Part shown: positions 25,074-31,986 of the stretch, piece after piece
Numbering within the stretch: the stretch's first letter is position 1
Layout: the number at the start of each line of letters is the position of its first letter
Assembly: GCA_007134165.1 (NCBI GenBank)
Contig: SLLJ01000408.1
Location: 1 to 38,453, forward strand
Direction: 5' to 3'
Length of the DNA: 38,453 nt
Source of the DNA: Nitriliruptoraceae bacterium
GTDB taxonomy: Bacteria; Actinomycetota; Nitriliruptoria; Nitriliruptorales; Nitriliruptoraceae
Program-made: the position numbers and the translations under genes
Notes under the pieces: generated by a model
What the model was told of the DNA's origin: nothing
The model's input: the letters and a program-made list of their open reading frames with translations, nothing else
The model's database searches: none

Positions 25074-26127
25074 GCGCGTCGACCAGGCCGTCGGCGATCG
25101 CCCGCTGATGATCACGGTCGGTGAGTGCCGCGCCTTCGGCAGGGTGGCTGAGGAAGCCGACCTCGACGATCACCGCCGGGGCCCGTGACTCGCGCAGCAG
25201 CGCGACCGTCGAGGGGTGGATCCGGCAGTGGGGGCTTCCGGTCACGGCGGCGAGGCGATCGACGGCGAGCTCGGCGAGCCGCCGGCCCCGCTCGGAGACG
25301 TAGCGCTCGGTGCCGAAGTGGTAGCCGGCGATGCCCCGTGCCGCGGGCGTGGGGTGGTGGTTCCCGCACACCGAGACGATCACCTCGACGTCCTCGGCGT
25401 TGGCATGGGCGGCGCGCTGTGAGGGGGTGGGTGTGGTCCGGGGACCGCGGCTGAGCACGACGTTGGCGCCCAGGGCTGCGAGCCGCCCCTCGGTGAGCGC
25501 GACGATGGTCCAGGTGATGTGGTGCTCCGGGGTCCCGTCCGGCGCGGCGGGTCCCGGGTCGGATTCCCCGCGGGCGGGGTCGAGCAGGATCCGCGCCCCG
25601 GCCAGGGAACTGCGCAGCCGGTGGCGCAGCTGCTGGCGTTCGCGCACGACGTAGGCGGGATCCTGCTGGTGCTGCCGTGCCAGGCGGCACAGTGCGTGGG
25701 TGGTGGCGGGGCCGGCCATCCCGTCGACCACCAGCCCGGCGTTGAGTTGGAAGTCGCGGACCGCTTCGACCGTCTGGGCGCCGTAGATGCCGTCGTCGTA
25801 GCCGGCGTCGAATCCGAGGCGGCTGATGCGGCGCTGCAGGTCACGCACGTCGTCGCCGCGCAGCGTCGGCCGGCGTTCGTACAGCAGCCGGTCGCCGAGT
25901 CGGTAGGAGGCGCCGACCAGCGCACCCCAGGTGTCGGCTCCCACGATCCCGTCAGCCGGCAGGCCACGGTGCTGCTGGAACGCGCGCACCGCCGCCAGGG
26001 TCGACGCGTCGAAGACGCCCAGGTCGTAGCCGGCCATGAAGCCGAGGTCCCCCAGTCGACGCTGGATGTCCTCGACCTCGGGCCCGACCGAGCCGAGTCG
26101 GATCAGTGCCATGTCGGACGCGTCCAC
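24970..26127 (-). CDS. CwlM-like amidase homologue, probably catalytically inactive
   Basis: A 385-residue protein with two peptidoglycan-binding type 1 domains (about 10-72 and 88-150) and an Amidase_3 domain (178-355). There is no signal peptide. Two of the three zinc ligands expected for the family are changed: the DPGHGG histidine is Arg186 (LLDPARGESDPG) and the SIHAN histidine is Cys254 (VSVCGNHH); Glu201 and Glu322 (VIVEVGFLSHP) remain. M. tuberculosis CwlM, encoded at the same place after trxC, is a cytoplasmic regulator of MurA controlled by Thr phosphorylation; the tail here has Thr376 and Thr380. An ATG at 26112 is an alternative start. Regulator role is inferred. Confidence 0.87.
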   Translation of the reverse strand: MDASDMALIRLGSVGPEVEDIQRRLGDLGFMAGYDLGVFDASTLAAVRAFQQHRGLPADGIVGADTWGALVGASYRLGDRLLYERRPTLRGDDVRDLQRRISRLGFDAGYDDGIYGAQTVEAVRDFQLNAGLVVDGMAGPATTHALCRLARQHQQDPAYVVRERQQLRHRLRSSLAGARILLDPARGESDPGPAAPDGTPEHHITWTIVALTEGRLAALGANVVLSRGPRTTPTPSQRAAHANAEDVEVIVSVCGNHHPTPAARGIAGYHFGTERYVSERGRRLAELAVDRLAAVTGSPHCRIHPSTVALLRESRAPAVIVEVGFLSHPAEGAALTDRDHQRAIADGLVDALTAALVGEPAWALDPSAADPSAAVTPGATAPGRG

Positions 26128-26139
26128 GGCGTCGCAGAC

Positions 26140-26463
26140 TCAGCCCAGGTAGGTGCCGAGCTCGGACATCAGCGCGGCTTTGCCCTTGGCCCCCACGATC
26201 TTCTTGTCGGGCTTGCCGCCCTTGAAGACCATCAGGGTCGGGATCGACATGATCCCGTACTCCCGGGCGGTCCCGGGATTCTCGTCGACGTTGAGCTTGA
26301 CGACCTTGAGATGATCGGCCTGCTCGCCGGCGATCTCGTCGACGATCGGGCTGACCTTCAGGCACGGTCCGCACCACTCGGCCCAGAAGTCGACGAGGAC
26401 GGGAAGGTCGGCCTCGATCACCTCGGTGACCCAGTCGGCGTCGGTCACGGGGCTGGCACCCAT
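26140..26463 (-). CDS. trxA: thioredoxin
   Basis: A 107-residue cytoplasmic thioredoxin with the redox site WCGPC (Cys31, Cys34), the cis-proline loop SIPTLMVFKGG, and the conserved VDFWAEW. GGAGG lies seven bases before the ATG at 26463. It follows trxB by 41 bases on the same strand and precedes the cwlM-like gene by 12, the same trxB-trxA-cwlM order seen in mycobacteria. Confidence 0.97.
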   Translation of the reverse strand: MGASPVTDADWVTEVIEADLPVLVDFWAEWCGPCLKVSPIVDEIAGEQADHLKVVKLNVDENPGTAREYGIMSIPTLMVFKGGKPDKKIVGAKGKAALMSELGTYLG

Positions 26464-26504
26464 CGGCGGTTCCTCCGCTGCTGTTGGTCGTGGTGGTGGT
26501 GACG

Positions 26505-27515
26505 CTACCGCGCGGCCGCGACGGCCGCCGTACCGACGGGATCGACCCCGCCCCCGGCCAGGAAGCGCTCGGCGTCGATCGCGGCCTTGCAGCCGGTGCC
26601 GGCGGCCGTGACCGCCTGGCGGTAGGTGTGGTCCATGACGTCCCCGCAGGCGAACACGCCGGGCACCCGGGTGCGGGTGGAGGGCTCGTCGACCACGAGG
26701 TAGCCCTCGTCGTCGGTCTCCAGCGTGTCGCCGAACAGCGTGGTGTTGGGGATGTGCCCGATGGCCAGGAACAACCCGTCGGCGCTCAGCTCGGACTCCT
26801 CGCCGGACCGGGTGTCACGCAGCGTCACCGAGGTCAGCTGGCCGTCGGTGCCGTTGACCCGGGTGATCACCGAGTTCCAGACCACGTCGATCTTGTCGTT
26901 GTCGAACACCCGCTGCTGCATGATCGCCGAAGCCCGCAGTGCGTCCCGCCGGTGGACGATCGACACCTTGGAGGCGAACCGGGTCAGGAAGTCCGCCTCC
27001 TCCATGGCCGAGTCGCCGCCGCCGACCACCAGCACGTGGCGGTCACGGAAGAAGAACCCGTCGCAAGTGGCGCAGGCCGACACGCCCGCGCCCCACAGCT
27101 CGTCCTCTCCGGGGACCTCGAGGCGGCGTGGCTTGGCCCCGGTCGCGATGATCAGGGTGCGGGTGCGCAGCTGCTGCCCCGATGCGGTCTCGAGCACGAT
27201 GGGCTGTGAGGTGAGCTCGACGGAGGTGATGTCCTCGGTCACGAAGCTGGTGCCGAAGCGCTCGGCCTGGGCACGCATGCTGCTGATGAGCTCCGGACCC
27301 ATGATGCCCTCGGGGAAGCCGGGGTAGTTCTCCACGTCGGTGGTGAGCGTGAGCTGTCCGCCGGTCGGTCCACCCTCGGCCACGCCCTCGACCAGCAGGG
27401 GGGAGAGGGCGGCCCGCGCGGCATACAGAGCCGCCGTCAGCCCGGCCGGGCCGGAGCCGATGATGACGACGTCGTGCACGCCGTCCTGGTCGGAGGCGGA
27501 CTCGGAGCTGGTCAT
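26505..27515 (-). CDS. trxB: thioredoxin reductase
   Basis: A 336-residue NADPH-dependent flavoenzyme that reduces the adjacent thioredoxin. FAD site IIGSGPAGLTAALYAARA, redox pair CATC (Cys148, Cys151), NADPH site GGGDSAMEEADFL, and the second FAD motif VFACGDVMDHTYRQAVTAAGTG are all intact. The ATG at 27515 is chosen because GAGG lies six bases upstream; the frame is open to 27614 without similarity. It is divergent from the B-box protein gene; the 106 bases between them hold a candidate leaderless promoter for the latter. Confidence 0.97.
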   Translation of the reverse strand: MTSSESASDQDGVHDVVIIGSGPAGLTAALYAARAALSPLLVEGVAEGGPTGGQLTLTTDVENYPGFPEGIMGPELISSMRAQAERFGTSFVTEDITSVELTSQPIVLETASGQQLRTRTLIIATGAKPRRLEVPGEDELWGAGVSACATCDGFFFRDRHVLVVGGGDSAMEEADFLTRFASKVSIVHRRDALRASAIMQQRVFDNDKIDVVWNSVITRVNGTDGQLTSVTLRDTRSGEESELSADGLFLAIGHIPNTTLFGDTLETDDEGYLVVDEPSTRTRVPGVFACGDVMDHTYRQAVTAAGTGCKAAIDAERFLAGGGVDPVGTAAVAAAR

Positions 27516-27608
27516 GGTGGCCTCGTGGTCGCAGATCGGGATCGCAGGTCGGGCCGGTGATCGGCGCGCTTCGCACAGCCTAACGACGGTGGGGCGCCGG
27601 GCATTCCC

Positions 27609-27614
27609 TACCAT
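27609..27614 (+). promoter_or_regulatory. candidate -10 box for leaderless B-box gene
   Basis: TACCAT ends seven bases before the GTG at 27622, so the transcript would start at or next to the start codon. The gene has no ribosome-binding site. No clear -35 is visible. Confidence 0.45.
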
Positions 27615-27621
27615 CGCTCTC

Positions 27622-28182
27622 GTGCCTGCCTCCCGCTGCCACCGCCACCCGGACGTCGAGACGCGCCTGACGTGCTCGTCGTGCGAGGTGCCGATCTGCC
27701 CGGACTGTCTGGTCGAGGCGGCGGTCAGCTACCAGTGCCCCGACTGTGCCCACGGGCGGGGCCAGGATCCGCCCGCCAAGCGGTCCCCCGAACGGTCCAC
27801 CTCGAGGTCGTCGACGTCGAGGTCGTCGACGTCGAGGTCGTCGGGTGGTGGTGAGATCCCGATGGCGCTGCGGGTGCGCGCGACCGCTGCGGCGGTGGCC
27901 GGGTCGATGAGCGGCGGGCTGCTGCTGGGCCCGGTGCTGCTCGGCGGGACGTTCTTCCTGCTGTCCTCCGGCGTGATCGGATGGGGGATCGCCCGTCTGG
28001 TGTTCTGGGCCAGCCAGGAGCGCAGCTCCCCGTTCCTGCGGGCGATGGCGCTGACCGCGGCTGGTTTCAGCGTCGCGGTGGGACTGGTCGTCGCCGGTCG
28101 GGCCGCCGCCCCTCCCGGGCTGCTGTTTCTGGCCTACCCGGCGGCGGTGTACGGCGCCTGGCTGGTCGTGCGCAGCCGCTAG
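27622..28182 (+). CDS. B-box zinc-finger membrane protein
   Basis: A 186-residue protein. The N-terminal 40 residues form a B-box-type zinc finger (CHRHPDVETRLTCSSC, then CPDCLVEAAVSYQCPDCA). A Ser/Arg-rich linker with three SRSST repeats follows, then three to four hydrophobic segments (about 75-180). Such B-box/rhomboid-like or B-box membrane proteins are common in actinomycetes; the role is unknown. The GTG at 27622 is inferred from the preceding TACCAT box and the end of family similarity. The TAG stop shares the palindrome CTAG with the stop of the convergent anti-sigma gene, a four-base overlap. Confidence 0.72.
   Translation: MPASRCHRHPDVETRLTCSSCEVPICPDCLVEAAVSYQCPDCAHGRGQDPPAKRSPERSTSRSSTSRSSTSRSSGGGEIPMALRVRATAAAVAGSMSGGLLLGPVLLGGTFFLLSSGVIGWGIARLVFWASQERSSPFLRAMALTAAGFSVAVGLVVAGRAAAPPGLLFLAYPAAVYGAWLVVRSR
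27802..27843 (+). repeat. 15-bp tandem repeat in the B-box gene linker
   Basis: Nearly three copies of TCGAGGTCGTCGACG encode the SRSST repeats between the zinc finger and the membrane part. Confidence 0.85.
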
Positions 28183-29105
28183 TCGTGCTGCGCGAAGCGT
28201 CGCAGCGCGCAGTCGTCGCGGCTGAGCACCCAGATCTCGCTGCGGGTGTAGGCGATCCCGGGCGCGTCGGGGGTCACGAGGCCGAGCACGACCACCGCTT
28301 CGTCGTCGAACCAGGCGAGCTCGGCGTAGGCGGGGATCGCCGCCGGATCGGGGGTCAGCACGACCTCCAGGCACCGGGCGACGGCCTGCCTGGGGTCCTC
28401 GGTCACGTCGTTCTCGGCCACGTCGTCGGGTGCGTCCGCGAAATCGTCAGGAAGCGCGTCGCCGGCAGGGTCGAACTCGGTCTCCGGAGTGGCGGCCATG
28501 GCCGCGGCCTCGGGTCCGCCCAGCTCGTCACGCACCTGGGCAGCGAGTTGCTCTCCTGCCGACGCGTCCAGGGCCAGCTCGGTGACGGCGAGGAGCGCTG
28601 GGTCGTCGAGCAGTGCGTCGGCCAGCTCCGCGTCGAGCTCGCGGTCCTCGTCGACCACCGCCACCCGGGGTGCGTCGGCGTCCGAGCGCAGCGCGTCGCC
28701 GGGCTCTCCCGCCCGTTCCATCGCGATGGTGTCCGCCGTGTCCTCGGCGGGACCCTCGCCCCCGATCAGCAGCACGCCGGTACCAGCCACGGCCAGCACT
28801 GCCGCCGCCGCGGCGGCCGGGACCCAGCGTCGGGCCGGTCGCCGGGCTCGACGCCGTGCGGCCAGCTCGTCGCCCTGCGACACCTGCGCCGAGATCACCG
28901 GCGCCAGCTGGGCCTCGAGCCTGGCTGCGAGCCCATCGGGCTCGGCGGTGGGCGCGAGGCCGGCGAGAGCCGCGTCGGCACGCTCGAGCGCCGCCAGTTG
29001 GCGGGCGAACTCGGGGTCCGCGACGAGCGAGGCGCGCACGCGCTCGGCGTCGTCGAGGGGGAGCTCGCCGGCCAGGTACGCGGCCAGGCGGTCGACGGAT
29101 TCCAC
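28179..29105 (-). CDS. probable anti-sigma factor, membrane-anchored
   Basis: A 308-residue protein directly downstream of the ECF sigma gene. The N-terminal 90 residues look like an anti-sigma domain (LAAYLAGELPLDDAERVRASLVADPEFARQL), without the zinc ligands of ZAS domains. One membrane helix is at about 95-114 after an Arg-rich stop. The rest is an acidic extracytoplasmic region ending in a small globular-looking domain with two cysteines (VARCLEVVL, SRDDCALRRF). The GTG at 29105 has GAGGAT five bases upstream. Position and topology match RsmA beside SigM (Rv3912) in mycobacteria; sequence alone does not prove sigma binding. Confidence 0.78.
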   Translation of the reverse strand: MESVDRLAAYLAGELPLDDAERVRASLVADPEFARQLAALERADAALAGLAPTAEPDGLAARLEAQLAPVISAQVSQGDELAARRRARRPARRWVPAAAAAAVLAVAGTGVLLIGGEGPAEDTADTIAMERAGEPGDALRSDADAPRVAVVDEDRELDAELADALLDDPALLAVTELALDASAGEQLAAQVRDELGGPEAAAMAATPETEFDPAGDALPDDFADAPDDVAENDVTEDPRQAVARCLEVVLTPDPAAIPAYAELAWFDDEAVVVLGLVTPDAPGIAYTRSEIWVLSRDDCALRRFAQHD

Positions 29106-29166
29106 GGGAGATCCTCGGGGGTCGGCATCGGTGGGACGACGTCGACGTCGGTCGGGTTGCGGGCAT

Positions 29167-29781
29167 TCAGGCCGGTGGTGCTCGAGGCGCACCCTCCGGT
29201 CGCTGGTCGGGTGCTTCGGCCAGCAGCTCGCCCAGCCGCAGCCGGGCCCGTGACACGCGGCTCTTGACCGTGCCCACGGGCAGGCCGGTGGCCGCCGCTG
29301 CGTCGGCGTAGGACAGTCCCTCGACCGTGACCAGCAGCAGCAGCCGCCGCGAGCGCTCGTCGAGCCCGGCCAGGGCCGTACGCAACGCGTCGGCGGTGGC
29401 ACTGGCTTCGGTGTGGTCCTCGACGACCGGCTCCTCGATGGTGCGGATCTCGGCGACCGGGGTCGAGGGGCGGCGGGCGTCGTGGCGCACCTGGTCGATG
29501 GACACGTTGCGGGCCACCCGGTACAGCCACGTCGACAGCTTCGCCTCGCCACGGAATCCCCCGCCGCGGCGCGCCAGACGCACGAAGGTCTCCTGGGTGG
29601 CATCCTCGGCGTCCTGGGCATGACCGAGCACCTGGTAACACACCACGAACAGCCGGCGGCGGTAGCGCTCGACCAGGGCGTCGAACGCTGCCTCGCGGCG
29701 TGCGACCGGGACGGAGACGTCGAGGTAGCGGGTGAGCAGCATCTCGTCGGTCCAGTCCGAGCCGGCGGTGTCCGACGCCAC
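29167..29781 (-). CDS. ECF RNA polymerase sigma factor (SigM-like)
   Basis: A 204-residue extracytoplasmic-function sigma factor. Region 2 (about 36-103) has YRRRLFVVCYQVLGHAQDAED and the -10-reading TWLYRVARNVSIDQVR; region 4 (about 133-187) has the helix-turn-helix GLSYADAAAATGLPVGTVKSRVSRAR. The linker between them is acidic. The GTG at 29781 lies two bases after the kinase stop, so it is translated from the same mRNA. The anti-sigma gene follows 61 bases on. Synteny with Rv3911 (SigM) suggests a role in envelope stress; the regulon cannot be read from this window. Confidence 0.93.
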   Translation of the reverse strand: MASDTAGSDWTDEMLLTRYLDVSVPVARREAAFDALVERYRRRLFVVCYQVLGHAQDAEDATQETFVRLARRGGGFRGEAKLSTWLYRVARNVSIDQVRHDARRPSTPVAEIRTIEEPVVEDHTEASATADALRTALAGLDERSRRLLLLVTVEGLSYADAAAATGLPVGTVKSRVSRARLRLGELLAEAPDQRPEGAPRAPPA

Positions 29782-29783
29782 GG

Positions 29784-31508
29784 TCAGGACGGGCCGAGGA
29801 AGCGGACGTCCGCGACCTCGGCGAGGTAGCCGTCCGAGCTCAGGGACAGGCCGGTGATCCACAGCAGCCAATAGCGGCGGGTGATGGGGCTGAACTGGAA
29901 CGGCTGGGTGGTCTGGATGTCGGCCATCGCGGTGCGGGGCTCTCCCCAGCCGTCGAGGTCGTCGGCGTCGGGCAGCTCGTCGGTGGCGTACAGCGCGACG
30001 TCGAGGCCCCCGCGCACCAGTTCGATGGTGATGCCCCGCACCTCGGCGGGCTCGCCGAGGTCGAACACCAACCCGATGCCGTCTCGGTCCGCGTCGAGGT
30101 CGCGCTCGGTGAACAGCGGGGAGGACCACGCGGTCTGAGGCGCACCGTCGATCGCCAGCTCCGCTTCGGGCGCGGCCTCGAGCAGGTCCGCGGTCGGGTC
30201 GAGGACCAGCACCTGCTCCACGCGCCACTGCACCGCCTCGGGAGGGGCGGGGGACTCTTCCTCCTGCAGCGCCTGGGTCGCGAACCAGGCCACCAGTGCG
30301 AGCACGATCCCGCCGAGGAAGGCGAACAGCAGCCGCTGGGCGTACTCCCGCCGGGTGGTCGGCAGCGGTCCGCTCAGCGGACGCTGCTCGAGGTCGTCGA
30401 ACAGCGGCTCGCGCCCCTCGAGGTCGTCGAGCAGCATCGCGGTCAGCTCGCTGGGCTTGGCGGTGACGCCCGGCGCCAGCGCGGCGGCCATCGCCGCACC
30501 GTCGGGGTAACGTTCGGTCTGGTCGCGGCGGGTGGCGCGGACCACCACGTCGTCGAGGAAGCGGGGGATCTCGGCCCGGACCTGTCGGGGCGGCAACAGT
30601 TCGTGCGTCAGGCGCATGGCTGCGGTCGCGGTCGGGGTGTCGCCGCTGAACGCGGCACGGCCGGTGAGGCACTCGTAGAGCACCACGCCGAGCGCGTAGA
30701 TGTCGGCCCGGCCGTCGACGTTCTCGTCCTGGAGTTGTTCGGGAGCGACGTAGGCCGCGGTACCCACGACCGTGCCCGGCTTGGTGAGGGTGGCATCCGC
30801 CCCCGACAGGGCCTTGGCGATCCCGAAGTCGGTCACCTTCACGGTGCCGTCGGCGGCCAGCAGGATGTTGGCAGGCTTGACGTCACGGTGCACCAGCCCG
30901 TGAGTGTGCGCTGCGCCGAGCGCGGACGCGACCTGCTCACCGATGGCCGCGACCACGGCGGGCTCGAGCGGGTCCTCGCGCTTGAGCACCTGGCGCAGGC
31001 TCGGGCCGTCGACGTGCTCCATGACCAGGAAAACCAGCTCCCCGTCCTGGCCGGTGTCGTAGATGCGTACGGCGTTGGGGTGGCTGAGCTGCGCCGCCGC
31101 GCGCGACTCGCGCTCGAAGCGCTCGACCACGGTGGGGTCCGTTGCATGGTGGGGGTGGAGGAGCTTGATGGCCACCGTCCGTGACAGGTTCTGGTCGAAG
31201 GCCCGCCACACGATCGCCGCACCGCCAGACGCGATCGGTTCCTCCAGCAGGTAGCGATCGGCGAGGTGCGAGCGGTCCGGCCACGGTCGGGGCTCGGGCT
31301 CGGGTTCGGGTTCGGGTTCGGGCTCGGGCTCGGGCTCGGGCTCGGGTTCGGGTTCGGGCTCGGGTTTGCTCGCGCCCAAAGGGTCGGCGAGCTCCTCGCC
31401 CTCGTCCCCGAGCAGCGTCGGCGCATCACCGTCCGGGCCCACGCCTTCGGACCCGGGGACCGGATCGGCCGGGGTCGCGGGGCTGCCCTCGTCGGGTCTT
31501 GGATGCAC
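29784..31508 (-). CDS. membrane Ser/Thr protein kinase with discoidin-like ectodomain
   Basis: A 574-residue protein: acidic N terminus, twelve PE dipeptides (49-72), a Hanks-type kinase domain (about 86-345), one membrane helix (392-414) and a 160-residue extracytoplasmic region with a discoidin/F5-8C-like outline (TAWSSPLFTERDL, GLVFDLGEPAEVRGITIEL). Catalytic residues are intact: Lys115 (VAIK), Asp209 and Asn214 (HRDVKPAN), Asp227 (DFG) and APE. The glycine loop is partly worn (IASGGAAIVW). Its place before the sigma and anti-sigma genes matches the pseudokinase-ectodomain half of mycobacterial MurJ (Rv3910), but no MurJ membrane core is attached or adjacent. The GTG at 31508 follows the previous gene by seven bases. 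Confidence 0.9.
   Translation of the reverse strand: MHPRPDEGSPATPADPVPGSEGVGPDGDAPTLLGDEGEELADPLGASKPEPEPEPEPEPEPEPEPEPEPEPEPRPWPDRSHLADRYLLEEPIASGGAAIVWRAFDQNLSRTVAIKLLHPHHATDPTVVERFERESRAAAQLSHPNAVRIYDTGQDGELVFLVMEHVDGPSLRQVLKREDPLEPAVVAAIGEQVASALGAAHTHGLVHRDVKPANILLAADGTVKVTDFGIAKALSGADATLTKPGTVVGTAAYVAPEQLQDENVDGRADIYALGVVLYECLTGRAAFSGDTPTATAAMRLTHELLPPRQVRAEIPRFLDDVVVRATRRDQTERYPDGAAMAAALAPGVTAKPSELTAMLLDDLEGREPLFDDLEQRPLSGPLPTTRREYAQRLLFAFLGGIVLALVAWFATQALQEEESPAPPEAVQWRVEQVLVLDPTADLLEAAPEAELAIDGAPQTAWSSPLFTERDLDADRDGIGLVFDLGEPAEVRGITIELVRGGLDVALYATDELPDADDLDGWGEPRTAMADIQTTQPFQFSPITRRYWLLWITGLSLSSDGYLAEVADVRFLGPS
31293..31364 (-). repeat. 12 x hexanucleotide repeat encoding (Pro-Glu)12
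   Basis: Twelve uninterrupted six-base units (CCCGAG or CCCGAA on the coding strand) encode alternating Pro-Glu just before the kinase domain. The array is in frame whatever the unit number, so slippage would change linker length only. Confidence 0.92.
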
Positions 31509-31515
31509 GGTGATC

Positions 31516-31893
31516 TCAGGACTGCCAGGTGATGCGCGTGGTCACCGATGCCACGGTGAGGTCCTCGAGCGGACCGATGCGGTGGGTGACCAGGGTCGGA
31601 GCCTGCCGCTGCAGGGTGATCACCAGATCCTCTCCCTCGTCTTCGAGCGCAACCACCTCGGCGTCGTGCCGGTCGGCCACGGCGACCGCCGCTTGAGTTG
31701 CCACCTCCACCGACTGCTCGGAACGGTAGGCGTCTCGCGCGGCCCGTGCGACCTCACGCGCGTGGTCGTCGAGCGCGAACGTGGTGACCCCGATCGAGAT
31801 GACCTCGTAGGCCACGAGGGCCAGCACGGCCACGGTGAGCAGCATCTTGACCAGCCATCCGGTGATGATCTCGCCACGCTCGAGTTGGTCCAC
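31516..31893 (-). CDS. small membrane protein with TadE/pseudopilin-like N terminus
   Basis: A 125-residue protein. It opens VDQLERGEIITGWLVKM, then one hydrophobic helix (about 14-36, LLTVAVLALVAYEVISIGV), then ALDDHAREVARAARDAY and a C-terminal alpha/beta-looking domain (about 55-125). The layout (short cytoplasmic head, helix, extracytoplasmic domain with a conserved-looking acidic helix) is like TadE/TadG minor pilins, but I cannot confirm that. The GTG at 31893 is preceded by GGAGGA ten bases upstream. It takes the position where mycobacteria have the MurJ core, between DUF6049 and the kinase. Confidence 0.68.
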   Translation of the reverse strand: MDQLERGEIITGWLVKMLLTVAVLALVAYEVISIGVTTFALDDHAREVARAARDAYRSEQSVEVATQAAVAVADRHDAEVVALEDEGEDLVITLQRQAPTLVTHRIGPLEDLTVASVTTRITWQS

Positions 31894-31907
31894 GATCCGG
31901 CTTCCTC

Positions 31908-31972
31908 CGACACGGTGCGCGTCCGGTGGCCGACACGGTACGCGTCCGGTGGCCGACACGGTACGCGTCCGG
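31908..31972. repeat. 23-bp tandem repeat, 2.8 copies, upstream of the small membrane protein
   Basis: Copies at 31908-31930, 31931-31953 and 31954-31972 (partial). Each holds CGACACGGTACGCGTCCGG (the first with GTGCGC), including the palindrome ACGCGT in copies two and three. The array fills the 93-base gap between DUF6049 and the 125-residue gene and ends just before that gene's ribosome-binding site. Confidence 0.92.
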
Positions 31973-31986
31973 GAAGCTGGCGGGGG

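Noticed and set aside
31908..31972. Possible CRISPR array
   Set aside because: The 23-bp units are directly adjacent with no spacers, and no cas genes are present.
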